Source: Roseibacterium beibuensis (lineage in GTDB: Bacteria > Pseudomonadota > Alphaproteobacteria > Rhodobacterales > Rhodobacteraceae). Taken from it: 64,000 nucleotides of DNA. The stretch is from the NCBI RefSeq assembly GCF_039542305.1, contig NZ_BAABHW010000002.1:434001-498000 (forward strand), written 5' to 3'. Positions 42,870 through 50,939 of the stretch are shown here, piece by piece (within the stretch, counting starts at the first letter, position 1; each line of letters starts with the position of its first letter). The position numbers and the translations under genes were made by a program. Below the pieces are notes generated by a model, which searched no databases, was not told the origin of the DNA, and saw only the letters and a program-made list of their open reading frames with translations.

Positions 42870-42883
42870 AAGGAGCCAACTCC

Positions 42884-44041
42884 GTGACATCGTTGGTGTT
42901 GAAAGCGGCCCGACCGGCCGTGCTTTTTGCCGTTGTGTCGGCTGTCTCGTCATGCGGGATGCTGAACGGGTTCCTTCCCTCCTCGGGGCCGACACGAAAC
43001 CAGATCTTCGCAGGATCGGTCCAGCGCGAGGGCGACGCCTTCGTGGTCGAGGTCAACAGCCGCGTCACCGCCGTCACCTCGGCCGTGCCCGCGCTTGGCT
43101 TCCCGTCCTCGCTGCTCAATGCCGCCAGCGCCAATACCGATATCATTCGCCCCGGCGACACCCTGACGCTGACGATCTATGAAAACGTCAATGACGGCCT
43201 GTTGTCGGGCGAGAACGCCAATGCCTCGGCCATCAGCTCGATCCAGGTCGACGGGGCCGGCTTCATCTTCATTCCCTACGCAGGCCGCATTCGCGCCGCG
43301 GGCAACACGCCTGAGCAGTTGCGCGAGATCATCACCCGCAACCTCGACGAACAGACGCCCGATCCGCAGGTGATCGTGATCCGCGAAGTTGGCGACGGCG
43401 CCACCGTGACCGTCTCCGGCGACATCGGCGGGGAAGGCATCTATCCGATCGAACGACCCACCCGTCGGCTTTCGGGCATCCTCGCCGCTGCCGGTGGCGT
43501 GACGCCCGACCCCGAGATCACGCAGGTGACCGTCATTCGCGGCGGCCAGTCCGGCACGGTCTGGTACGAGGACATCTTCCTTGAGCCGCAGGTCGACATT
43601 GCCATGCGCGACGGCGACCGCATCCTGGTCGAGGAAGACAGCCGCAGCTTCACCGCGCTTGGCGCGACGGCGGCGCAAACCCTGGTGCCTTTTGAGAGCC
43701 GCACGATTTCCGCGCTCGAGGCCATTGCCTCGGTCGGCGGCCTGAACCCCAACCTCGCCGATCCGACCGGCGTCTTCGTCCTGCGCAACGAGCCCGAGGA
43801 AATGGCCAATGCCGTCCTTGGCCGCTCGGACCTCATCGGCACGCAACGATTCGTCTACGTGCTGGACCTGACCGCGCCCACCGGCATGTTCGAGGCGCGC
43901 GATTTCGCCATCCGCGACGAGGACACGGTTTATGTCACCTCGGCCCCGATCACGCAGTGGAACAACGCCATCAGCGCGCTGACCGGGACGCTGACCAACG
44001 CCGCGGGCACCGCGAACACGCTGTCCTCCCTCGGCCAATAG
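42884..44041 (+). CDS. Polysaccharide export outer-membrane lipoprotein (Wza/KpsD-like)
   Basis: A 385-residue protein with a signal peptide and lipobox (SAVSSCG, Cys near residue 24). A Poly_export domain spans about residues 85-170 (RPGDTLTLTIYENV, GAGFIFIPYAGRIRAAG), followed by SLBB domains (VTVSGDIGGEGIYPI, and RTISALEAIASVGGLNPN). It should form the outer-membrane exit pore for capsule polymer. It starts with GTG behind AAGGAGCC. It is followed by kpsC within a few bases. The inner-membrane KpsE/KpsMT exporter is not in this window. Confidence 0.92.
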   Translation: MTSLVLKAARPAVLFAVVSAVSSCGMLNGFLPSSGPTRNQIFAGSVQREGDAFVVEVNSRVTAVTSAVPALGFPSSLLNAASANTDIIRPGDTLTLTIYENVNDGLLSGENANASAISSIQVDGAGFIFIPYAGRIRAAGNTPEQLREIITRNLDEQTPDPQVIVIREVGDGATVTVSGDIGGEGIYPIERPTRRLSGILAAAGGVTPDPEITQVTVIRGGQSGTVWYEDIFLEPQVDIAMRDGDRILVEEDSRSFTALGATAAQTLVPFESRTISALEAIASVGGLNPNLADPTGVFVLRNEPEEMANAVLGRSDLIGTQRFVYVLDLTAPTGMFEARDFAIRDEDTVYVTSAPITQWNNAISALTGTLTNAAGTANTLSSLGQ

Positions 44042-44045
44042 CGTG

Positions 44046-46118
44046 ATGGCGGCCGCGGCCGATCCGACGGGGCGCAGCACATCGCACCTGTCGCGCCGCC
44101 GCGCCTTTCATTTCAACGCAGGCTTCCTGACCAACGCCCGCGTCCGGCGTATCCTGACGCTGGCGGGCTACGACCTGCGCATCGGCCTGCCCGGCCCCGA
44201 GGACGCGGTCATGGTCTGGGGGCATTCCCCCTATGCCCCGCGCGGCGAGAAAGCCGCCGACAGCACGGGCGCAGAATTGATCCGCATCGAGGATGCGTTC
44301 CTGCGGTCGCTGCATCCGGGCCGGTCCGGTGAGCCGCCCCTCGGCCTCGTGATCGACCGCAAGGGCATGTATTTCGACGCGTCGCGCCCCTGCGACCTGG
44401 AAGACATCCTTGCCCATCACCCGCTGGACGACACCGCGCTTCTGGACCGCGCGCGAGAGGGGATGGCGCGGATCGCGGCGAGCCGCCTGACGAAGTACAG
44501 CGCGACGGACCTCACGCTAAGCCCCCCCGCACCGGGATATGTTCTGGTCATCGACCAGACCCGCGGCGATGCCTCGATCCGGCTGGGCGGCGCGGATGCC
44601 AACAGCTTCGCCGAGATGCTGACATGGGCGCAGCAGGACCACCCCGGCGCGCAGATCGTCATCAAGACCCACCCCGAAACCCGCGACGGGCATCGCGCGG
44701 GGCATTTCGACCCGGCCACCCTGCCCCAAGGCGTCGTGATTGAGGATCGCCCCCTGCCGCCGCAAACGCTCTTCGAGGGGGCGCGCGCGGTCTACACCGT
44801 CACCTCGCAACTGGGGTTCGAGGCGATCCTCGCTGGCCTTCGCCCGGTGACTTTCGGCACGCCCTTCTACGCGGGCTGGGACCTGACGGATGATCGCCGC
44901 CCCGTGCCCGCCCGCCGCGCGCGCCGCCTCAGCCGGGCGCAACTGGTGGCGGCCGCCCTCATCCTGTACCCGACCTGGTATGACCCCTACCGAGACCGGC
45001 TCTGCGACCTCGAAACCGTCCTCGGCACCTTGGAGGCGGAAACCCGCGCCTGGCGCGAAGATCGCCGGGGATATGTCGCCCTCGGCATGCGCGCATGGAA
45101 GCGCGGCCACCTGAAATCCAGTTTCGAGGCGGCCGGCGGGAGAATGCAATTCGCTGACGGCCCTGTTGATGCGGTATCCGGCACCCGCCCGGTCATGGTC
45201 TGGGCCGGGGCCGAGACCAAACGCCTGCGCGACGCCTGCACCGAAAGCGGGACGCCCCTTTACCGCGTCGAGGACGGGTTCCTGCGCTCGCGCGGACTGG
45301 GGGCAGAGCTGGTGCCGCCGCTCTCCCTCGTGCTGGATGACCTCGGCATTTACTACGACCCCAGCCGGGAAAGCCGCCTCGAACGCCTGATCGCCGACAG
45401 CGCCCATGCCCGCCCCGAGGCGCTGCGCCGCGCCGACCGCCTGATGGGCCGCCTGCGCAAGCTGGGTGTCACGAAATACAACCTCGACGGTGCTGCCGAT
45501 CTGCCGCCCCCGCCCGAGGGGCGCAGCGTCATCCTCGTCCCCGGCCAGGTCGAGAACGACGCTTCGATCCTGCTGGGGGCTGGCGATGTCGCCACGAACG
45601 AGGAACTTCTGCGCACCGCCCGCCGCCTGCACCCCAGGGGGTGGATCGTGTTCAAGCCGCATCCCGACGTGGAGGCCGGGCTGCGCCCGGGCGCGGTGCC
45701 GGACGAGACTCTGGCGGCCCTGGCCGACCACGTCGCGCGAGGGGCCAGCGCGCAGGCCTGCCTCGCGCAAGCCGACCGGGTCGTCACCATGACCTCGGGC
45801 CTCGGGTTCGAGGCGCTGATCCGCGGCATCCCGGTCACGACCCTCGGCGCGCCGTTCTACGCGGGTTGGGGCCTGACCAACGACCTCGGGCCTGTGCCGT
45901 CACGCCGGCAGGCCCGCGTCTCGCTCGCCGGGTTGGTGCACGCGGCGCTGATCGCCTACCCGCGCTATCACGATCCGGTCACGAACCGCCCTTGCCCGGT
46001 CGAGGTCGCAATCGACAGGCTCGCCGACCCGACGGCGACCCCGCAGCCGCCCCGCTTGCGCGCCTTGGCCAAGCTCCAAGGCTGGTTCGCGGGTCAAAGC
46101 TGGATCTGGCGACGCTGA
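44046..46118 (+). CDS. kpsC: Capsular polysaccharide linker Kdo transferase KpsC
   Basis: A 690-residue protein with two tandem capsule-synthesis modules (residues about 15-330 and 370-680). Each has the same landmarks: IRIEDAFLRSLH / YRVEDGFLRSRG, LVIDRKGMYFDASRP / LVLDDLGIYYDPSRE, TKYS / TKYN, and PFYAGWDLTDDR / PFYAGWGLTNDL. In E. coli KpsC the two modules are separate beta-Kdo transferases that build the poly-Kdo linker. A GTG one codon upstream is also possible. It is the last gene of the capsule locus, convergent with ribD. Confidence 0.93.
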   Translation: MAAAADPTGRSTSHLSRRRAFHFNAGFLTNARVRRILTLAGYDLRIGLPGPEDAVMVWGHSPYAPRGEKAADSTGAELIRIEDAFLRSLHPGRSGEPPLGLVIDRKGMYFDASRPCDLEDILAHHPLDDTALLDRAREGMARIAASRLTKYSATDLTLSPPAPGYVLVIDQTRGDASIRLGGADANSFAEMLTWAQQDHPGAQIVIKTHPETRDGHRAGHFDPATLPQGVVIEDRPLPPQTLFEGARAVYTVTSQLGFEAILAGLRPVTFGTPFYAGWDLTDDRRPVPARRARRLSRAQLVAAALILYPTWYDPYRDRLCDLETVLGTLEAETRAWREDRRGYVALGMRAWKRGHLKSSFEAAGGRMQFADGPVDAVSGTRPVMVWAGAETKRLRDACTESGTPLYRVEDGFLRSRGLGAELVPPLSLVLDDLGIYYDPSRESRLERLIADSAHARPEALRRADRLMGRLRKLGVTKYNLDGAADLPPPPEGRSVILVPGQVENDASILLGAGDVATNEELLRTARRLHPRGWIVFKPHPDVEAGLRPGAVPDETLAALADHVARGASAQACLAQADRVVTMTSGLGFEALIRGIPVTTLGAPFYAGWGLTNDLGPVPSRRQARVSLAGLVHAALIAYPRYHDPVTNRPCPVEVAIDRLADPTATPQPPRLRALAKLQGWFAGQSWIWRR

Positions 46119-46151
46119 TTTTCTGCACCTCTCCACAGGCCCGGCTCACTT

Positions 46152-46199
46152 ACTCACAGCATGGGCGAAAATTTCGGCCTCCACTCACAGGCTGTGAGT
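46152..46199. repeat. ACTCACAG repeats with a 17-bp palindrome
   Basis: ACTCACAG occurs at 46152-46159 and at 46183-46190; the latter is part of the palindrome ACTCACAG-G-CTGTGAGT (46183-46199). It lies between the convergent kpsC and ribD genes. It has no T-run, so it is not a classical terminator. Confidence 0.5.
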
Positions 46200-46213
46200 A
46201 TACCCGCCGCTCC

Positions 46214-47323
46214 CTACCCGGCCTCTCTGACCCACAGGCTCAGCGCGTCGCCGCCCAGGTCCCGCGTCTCGACCAGGCGGAACCGCGTGGCTTCCGACAA
46301 GGCCGCAACGCCCATCGCGCCGACCGCCGGTGTCCCCTCCGCGCCCAAGGTCAGGCCCGCCGAGACCACGGCCAGATCATCGACCAGGTCACCCGCGATC
46401 AACCCGGCCGCCAGACTGCCGCCGCCCTCGCAGAAGACACGGGTCAGGCCCGCGCCGCCAAGCGCCACCATCGCCGCCGACAGGTCCAACTGCCCGCCCG
46501 GGCCGGTCGCCACCTCGATCAATCGCGCCCCAGCGTCACGCCAAAGCGCCCGTGCCGTCTCCGGCGCATCGGCCCCGTGACACAGCCAAACCGGCACCTC
46601 GCGCGCCGTGCGTCCCAAATGACTGTCCACCGGGATATCGAGACGCCGCGACAGCACCACCCGGACCGGCTGATGCGCGATGCCCAATCCCCGCACGGTC
46701 AAGGAGGGGTCGTCGGCCCGCGCCGTGCCCGCGCCGACCATCACCGCGTCATGCCGCGCCCGTTGCCCATGCACCCAGCGGCGCGCCTCTGGCCCGGTGA
46801 TCCACTGGCTCTCGCCCGTCGCGGTCGCGATCCGCCCGTCCAGCGATGCCGCCAGTTTCAGCGTCAGGGCCGGCCGACCCGCGCGCAGCTTGCTGAAGAA
46901 CCCGCGATGATCCCGCGCGGCCTCGTCCTCCAGCAGCCCGGTCTCCACCGCGATCCCCGCGGCGCGCAGCCGCGCGGCTCCGCCCCCATCCGTCCGCGGG
47001 TCCGGGTCCGTCGCGGCAATCACCACCCGCGCGACCGAGGCCGCGACCAGCGCCTCGGAACAGGGCGGTGTCTGTCCGTAGTGGTTGCAGGGCTCGAGAC
47101 TGACATAGGCCGTCGCCCCATGCGCCGCGTCGCCTGCCTGCGCCAAGGCCACGACCTCAGCATGGGGGCGGCCGCCCGGTTGGGTCCAGCCCCGCCCCAG
47201 CACCCGCCCCTGCTTGACGATCACGCAGCCAACCGCCGGGTTGGGCCAGCACCGCCCCTGCCCGCGCCGCCCCAGGGCCAGCGCCAGCCGCATCCAGCGC
47301 GCGTCTTCGGCGATGGACACCAT
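46214..47323 (-). CDS. ribD: Bifunctional riboflavin deaminase/reductase
   Basis: A 369-residue enzyme. The N-terminal deaminase (residues 1-150) has the zinc site HAEVVAL and PCNHYGQTPPCSEAL. The C-terminal reductase has RPALTLKLAASLDGRIATA and GGGSLAAGLIAGDLVDDL. It carries out steps two and three of riboflavin synthesis. Its start lies three bases after the nrdR stop. In many relatives ribE follows ribD; here a capsule locus on the other strand intervenes. Confidence 0.95.
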   Translation of the reverse strand: MVSIAEDARWMRLALALGRRGQGRCWPNPAVGCVIVKQGRVLGRGWTQPGGRPHAEVVALAQAGDAAHGATAYVSLEPCNHYGQTPPCSEALVAASVARVVIAATDPDPRTDGGGAARLRAAGIAVETGLLEDEAARDHRGFFSKLRAGRPALTLKLAASLDGRIATATGESQWITGPEARRWVHGQRARHDAVMVGAGTARADDPSLTVRGLGIAHQPVRVVLSRRLDIPVDSHLGRTAREVPVWLCHGADAPETARALWRDAGARLIEVATGPGGQLDLSAAMVALGGAGLTRVFCEGGGSLAAGLIAGDLVDDLAVVSAGLTLGAEGTPAVGAMGVAALSEATRFRLVETRDLGGDALSLWVREAG

Positions 47324-47326
47324 GGC

Positions 47327-47794
47327 TCAGTCGCCGGGCTGAACCGGCGGCCGCAGCTCTGCCAGGAAATCCTCGAAATCGTCGGTGGCCTGGAAATTCT
47401 TGTAGACGCTGGCAAAGCGGACATAAGCGACCGAGTCGATCGCGGCGAGGCGCTCCATCACGATCTCGCCGATGGTCTTGGACGGGATATCCGTCTCGCC
47501 CATGCTTTCCAGACGCCGCACGATGCCCGAGATCATCTGGTCCACGCGCTCCGGTTCCACCGGGCGTTTCTGCAACGCGATCCGCACCGAACGCTCCAGC
47601 TTGTCACGCTCGAAATCCTCGCGCTTACCATTGGATTTCACCACGACGAGGTCGCGCAACTGCACCCGCTCGTAAGTGGTGAAGCGTCCGCCGCAGGCCG
47701 GGCAGAACCGCCGCCGCCGGATCGCCACGTGATCCTCCGCGGGGCGTGAATCCTTCACCTGAGTATCAACATTTCCGCAAAACGGGCAGCGCAT
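47327..47794 (-). CDS. nrdR: Transcriptional repressor NrdR
   Basis: A 155-residue regulator of ribonucleotide reductase genes. The zinc ribbon is MRCPFCGNVDTQVKDSRP...FCPACGGRFTTYER (residues 1-47), followed by an ATP-cone domain (VVKSNGKREDFERDKLERSV). Length and start are standard. It is coupled to ribD as in many alphaproteobacteria. A perfect DnaA-box 9-mer lies about 75 bp upstream. Confidence 0.96.
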   Translation of the reverse strand: MRCPFCGNVDTQVKDSRPAEDHVAIRRRRFCPACGGRFTTYERVQLRDLVVVKSNGKREDFERDKLERSVRIALQKRPVEPERVDQMISGIVRRLESMGETDIPSKTIGEIVMERLAAIDSVAYVRFASVYKNFQATDDFEDFLAELRPPVQPGD

Positions 47795-47867
47795 CGCCGT
47801 CCCCTTTCCTGTCCCATTGCGCGGGGATCTCGCCGCGCCTGCCTCATCCCTTGGGTCTGATGCCCAC

Positions 47868-47876
47868 TTATCCACA
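47868..47876 (+). promoter_or_regulatory. Perfect DnaA-box 9-mer
   Basis: TTATCCACA, the consensus DnaA 9-mer, stands between the nrdR start and the end of yjbQ. A single 9-mer can occur by chance, and no cluster of boxes surrounds it, so this is not an origin. It could link nrdR-ribD expression to DnaA. Confidence 0.35.
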
Positions 47877-47950
47877 GGCACTATAGGTCAGAGGTCAGGG
47901 ATTGGGTAGAGGGCAAATCCCGCCACAAGATCAGGGGTGGCGAAAGAGAC

Positions 47951-48376
47951 TCACCCCGCGCGATCCGCGCTGAAATGCGCCGCCACGCGCCGCCGATATG
48001 GCCGCGCACGATGCTCGAAAAGGTAGATCCCCTGCCACGTCCCAAGCCGCATCCGCCCATCCATCACCGGGATCTGCAGGGACACCGGCAACAGGGAAGC
48101 CTTGATATGCGCGGGCATGTCGTCGGGCCCCTCCAGCACATGGGTCAACCAGCGCATCGAGGGGTCGTCTCCGGCGGGCACCAGGCGCTCGAAAAAGCCC
48201 ATCAGGTCCACCTGTACGTCCGGGTCCGCATTCTCCTGGATCAGCAGGCTGGCCGAGGTATGCCGCACCATCAGCGTCAGCATCCCATCGCCCTGTCCTG
48301 ACACCCACCGTGCCACCTGGCCGGTAAACTCCACCAACCCCGCGCCGCGCGTCTCGATCTCGAATTCCGTCTGCAA
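47951..48376 (-). CDS. YjbQ family protein
   Basis: A 141-residue protein of the YjbQ/UPF0047 family with LTLMVRHTSASLLIQENADP, RWLTHVLEGPDDMPAHIKAS and GTWQGIYLFEHRARPYRR, the conserved His-rich segments. Some members have weak thiamine-phosphate synthase activity; the physiological role is unsettled. The start is a TTG at 48376 behind GGGAGGGG, since no ATG exists at the domain boundary. Confidence 0.9.
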   Translation of the reverse strand: MQTEFEIETRGAGLVEFTGQVARWVSGQGDGMLTLMVRHTSASLLIQENADPDVQVDLMGFFERLVPAGDDPSMRWLTHVLEGPDDMPAHIKASLLPVSLQIPVMDGRMRLGTWQGIYLFEHRARPYRRRVAAHFSADRAG

Positions 48377-48384
48377 GATGCCCC

Positions 48385-48503
48385 TCCCGCCCCGATCTTT
48401 ATCCTTCAAATATGCCCCGCGCGACGCGCGGCAGCGGTACAGGGGGCTCGATGCCCCCTGCACCGCTTCCCCGGGCGACGCCAAAGGCGGCGCAACCCCT
48501 CAA
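48385..48503 (+). repeat. Dispersed composite repeat, copy 3 (3'-end element)
   Basis: ATCTTTATCCTTCAAATATGC (48395-48415) is followed by a hairpin at 48434-48466 (GCGGT-A-CAGGGGGC, loop TCGAT, GCCCCCTG-C-ACCGC) and the box GGCGACGCCAAAGGCGGCGC then AACCCCTCA, ending 10 bp before the stop codon of the minus-strand DUF2161 gene. Same order as copies 1 and 2. Confidence 0.75.
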
Positions 48504-48513
48504 CCGATGGCCC

Positions 48514-49158
48514 TCAACCGCTGGCAACCGCCCGCCCCGCCGCGCTCAGATCGTAGAAGCCCGTCTCCACCTTCACGAACCAGCCATAGTGGTTATCGCG
48601 CATGATCGTGGTCGCGCGCGCCACGCCCGTGGCCTCTTTCACCACGGCCCCCTTGCAGGCCCCGGCCTGCGCCAGGTGCTGCACGCAGGCCAGCGCATCC
48701 TGACGATAGGCCGTCATCCGCATCCCTTGCGTGCCGCCCGCGCTCGGGTCGCCCCGCCGCCGAGCGAATTCCGACAGCATCGCCGCCCGCCGCCGCGCAT
48801 TCTTGCGCGGCGCATAGGGCCCGGGGTCGCAATGCACCTCGACCAGCCCGGTTTCCACCCGCACCGTCAGCAAGCCCAGGCCCAACCGCCGCGCCAGTTT
48901 CACGTTCTCGGCAAGCGCGCCGGCAAAAACCCGGCCGGTCTTGCGCGGCACGGCGACATAGACAAGATCGCTGACCGACAACCGCGCGATCCCCTGGTGG
49001 AACAGGGCCAGCGAAAAGCCGGTCTTCAACTCGACGATCACCGGGTCCTCGCCCTCTTTCACGCCCATCACGTCGGCGGGGCCGATCTCGCCCTTCACCT
49101 CGTAGCCGGCCTCTTCCAGGAAGGCCTTGATGGGGGGATAAAGATCCGTCTCGCGCAT
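48514..49158 (-). CDS. DUF2161 putative PD-(D/E)XK phosphodiesterase
   Basis: A 214-residue protein starting MRETDLYPPIKAFLEEAGY. The nuclease-like core is DVMGVKEGEDPVIVELKTGF (Asp, then Glu-x-Lys) at residues about 29-48, matching the DUF2161 family. A basic region (APRKNARRRAAMLSEFARRR) follows. The biological target is not known. It is divergent from the SDR gene and ends next to a dispersed repeat. Confidence 0.88.
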   Translation of the reverse strand: MRETDLYPPIKAFLEEAGYEVKGEIGPADVMGVKEGEDPVIVELKTGFSLALFHQGIARLSVSDLVYVAVPRKTGRVFAGALAENVKLARRLGLGLLTVRVETGLVEVHCDPGPYAPRKNARRRAAMLSEFARRRGDPSAGGTQGMRMTAYRQDALACVQHLAQAGACKGAVVKEATGVARATTIMRDNHYGWFVKVETGFYDLSAAGRAVASG

Positions 49159-49260
49159 GATGGCCCCAGTTTAGCCAGCGCCGCGGCCGTGACAATCGCG
49201 CGCGGCGGAACCGGGCCGCCCAACAGACGTTGGCAGGCCAGGACCAAAGGAGACTGCCCC

Positions 49261-49932
49261 ATGACCAAGACCCTCTTCATCACCGGCGCATCCACCGGGA
49301 TCGGCGCCGCCACCGCCCATGCCGCCGCCAAGGCTGGCTGGAACGTCGCCCTCTTCGCCCGGTCCAGGGACAAGCTCGACGCGCTGGCCGCCGAGATCGG
49401 GGACCAGGCCCTCGCCCTGCCCGGCGACGCGACATCCTACGACGACCAGGCGCAGGCCATGCAAAAGACCGTCGATCACTTCGGCCGCCTCGATGCCGCT
49501 TTCGCCAATGCGGGCCACGGCCTCGACACGCCGGGGACCGAGGCCGGCGACCCCGAGGAATGGCGCAGTCTCGTCGATCTCAACATCATGGGGCTGCTCT
49601 ACACCGCCAAGGCGGCGATTCCCCACCTCAAGCCCAACAAGGGCAGCATCGTGCTGACCGGATCGGCTGCGGGGCGCCGTCACCTCAAGGGCTCGATCTA
49701 CGGCGCGTCCAAGTGGTTCGTGCATGGCTATGCCGGCAACCTGGCCGAGGAAATGCGCGAATGGGGCGGGCGCTGCACCGTGATCGCACCCGGCATGGTG
49801 GACACGCCCTTTTTCTCCGAGGCCAAGCCTGACAAGCTCAAGCCCGAGGATGTCGCCGACGCGGTCATGCACGCGCTTCAGGCCGACCCGCGCAACACGG
49901 TGCTCGAGATCCATCTCTTTCCGACGAATTGA
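49261..49932 (+). CDS. Short-chain dehydrogenase/reductase
   Basis: A 223-residue NAD(P)-dependent oxidoreductase. The cofactor motif is TGASTGIGAATAH (residues 8-20), then NAGHGLD, the catalytic Ser in VLTGSAAG, and Tyr-Lys in YGASKWFV (near residues 153-157). It is a classical SDR; substrate unknown. The ATG at 49261 follows AAAGGAG. The long frame upstream is antisense to DUF2161. Confidence 0.93.
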   Translation: MTKTLFITGASTGIGAATAHAAAKAGWNVALFARSRDKLDALAAEIGDQALALPGDATSYDDQAQAMQKTVDHFGRLDAAFANAGHGLDTPGTEAGDPEEWRSLVDLNIMGLLYTAKAAIPHLKPNKGSIVLTGSAAGRRHLKGSIYGASKWFVHGYAGNLAEEMREWGGRCTVIAPGMVDTPFFSEAKPDKLKPEDVADAVMHALQADPRNTVLEIHLFPTN

Positions 49933-50104
49933 CGCCACCCCGGCCCGATTCCCGGCTTGACACCTCAAGGTGGCCCGCTTAAAGCCACCGCAGATTTATT
50001 GGGCGTGGAGGCCCCCTCCGCGCCCTTTTGGTTTCCGCAGCGCCGGCGCCCGGCCCAGATGGTTCGATCACACCGGCCCGCTGCCCAGAACGAGGACGAA
50101 GACC

Positions 50105-50395
50105 ATGTCGCGTGTCTGCGAACTGACCGGCAAGGGCCCGATGACTGGCAATAATGTCAGCCATGCCAACAACAAGACCCGGCGCCGTTTCCTGCCGAAC
50201 CTGAGCGAAGTGACGCTCGGCTCGGACGTCTTGGACCGTCGCTTCCGCCTGCGCGTCTCGAACGCCGCGCTGCGCACTGTCGACCATCGCGGGGGCCTCG
50301 ATGCCTTCCTGACCCGCGCGAAAGAGGCCGACCTGTCGCCCAAGGCCGTCAAGATCAAGCGTGAAATCGAAAAGGCGCAGGCCGCTCAGGCCTGA
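50105..50395 (+). CDS. rpmB: 50S ribosomal protein L28
   Basis: A 96-residue ribosomal protein starting MSRVCELTGKGPMTGNNVSH, followed by NNKTRRRFLPNL and SNAALRTVDHRGGLDAFL, all standard for alphaproteobacterial L28. The single Cys-containing N-terminus is the usual remnant of the zinc-binding form. A GC-rich hairpin follows at 50421. Confidence 0.97.
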   Translation: MSRVCELTGKGPMTGNNVSHANNKTRRRFLPNLSEVTLGSDVLDRRFRLRVSNAALRTVDHRGGLDAFLTRAKEADLSPKAVKIKREIEKAQAAQA

Positions 50396-50420
50396 TCTTT
50401 CGATCACCTGCGAATCGCGC

Positions 50421-50450
50421 GCGCCCCGCTGGCCTTGGCCTGCGGGGCGC
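50421..50450 (+). terminator. Probable terminator of rpmB
   Basis: GCGCCCCGC, a 12-nt loop, then GCGGGGCGC followed by TTGTG. The 9-bp stem is strong but the T-run is poor, so termination may be partial or Rho-assisted. Confidence 0.55.
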
Positions 50451-50528
50451 TTGTGCATGTCGCGCAGCACCGCCCATTGTCGTTTTGCCGCAGCGCGGAC
50501 GCAGGCCTGCATCCCTAGATTGAGTGCG

Positions 50529-50894
50529 ATGAGAACGACCCGCGTCATCCTCGGCATCGCGCTTGCGCTGCTCATGTCCGTCACGGGCCTCGCCGCCTCC
50601 ATGGCGCGTGGCGCGATGGCGGCTGACGGGGTGCTTTGCGGCTATAACACGCCCCAGATCGTTTTGGCGGTGGATGGGCTGCCGCTCTTCGACGACGCGG
50701 GCGAGCCGGTCGAACTGACCGAACACCCCTGCCCCGACTGCATCGTCGGAGCCCTCGCGCTTGCACCGGATACGCCCGTGGCGCAGCCTGTGGCCGGGTC
50801 CGAGTCTACCCTTTCCGAAACGACCTACGCCGCTCTCGCTCCGACGCTCTGGCGCTTGGGGGGACAGGGACGCAGCCCGCCTGCCGCGGCCTGA
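50529..50894 (+). CDS. Small exported protein with CPDC motif (DUF2946-like)
   Basis: A 121-residue protein starting MRTTRVILGIALALLMSVTG, a signal peptide or single anchor. The mature part contains a Cys (VLCGYNTP) and EHPCPDCIVGAL, a CxxC pair as in DUF2946-type proteins that accompany copper genes. The C-terminus is Ala/Pro-rich. It lies 45 bp before a PCu(A)C copper chaperone gene, so a role in periplasmic copper handling is likely but inferred from context. Confidence 0.72.
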   Translation: MRTTRVILGIALALLMSVTGLAASMARGAMAADGVLCGYNTPQIVLAVDGLPLFDDAGEPVELTEHPCPDCIVGALALAPDTPVAQPVAGSESTLSETTYAALAPTLWRLGGQGRSPPAAA

Positions 50895-50939
50895 CCCCAC
50901 CCAACCAAACCCAGACCATTCGGACAGACGGAGATGACC

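Noticed and set aside
45641..47749. 700-codon + strand open frame over kpsC, ribD and nrdR
   Set aside because: It is out of frame with kpsC and antisense to ribD and nrdR; composition is that of a shadow.
47860..47885. Replication origin at the DnaA box
   Set aside because: Only one 9-mer is present, with no cluster of boxes, AT-rich unwinding region or origin-associated genes.
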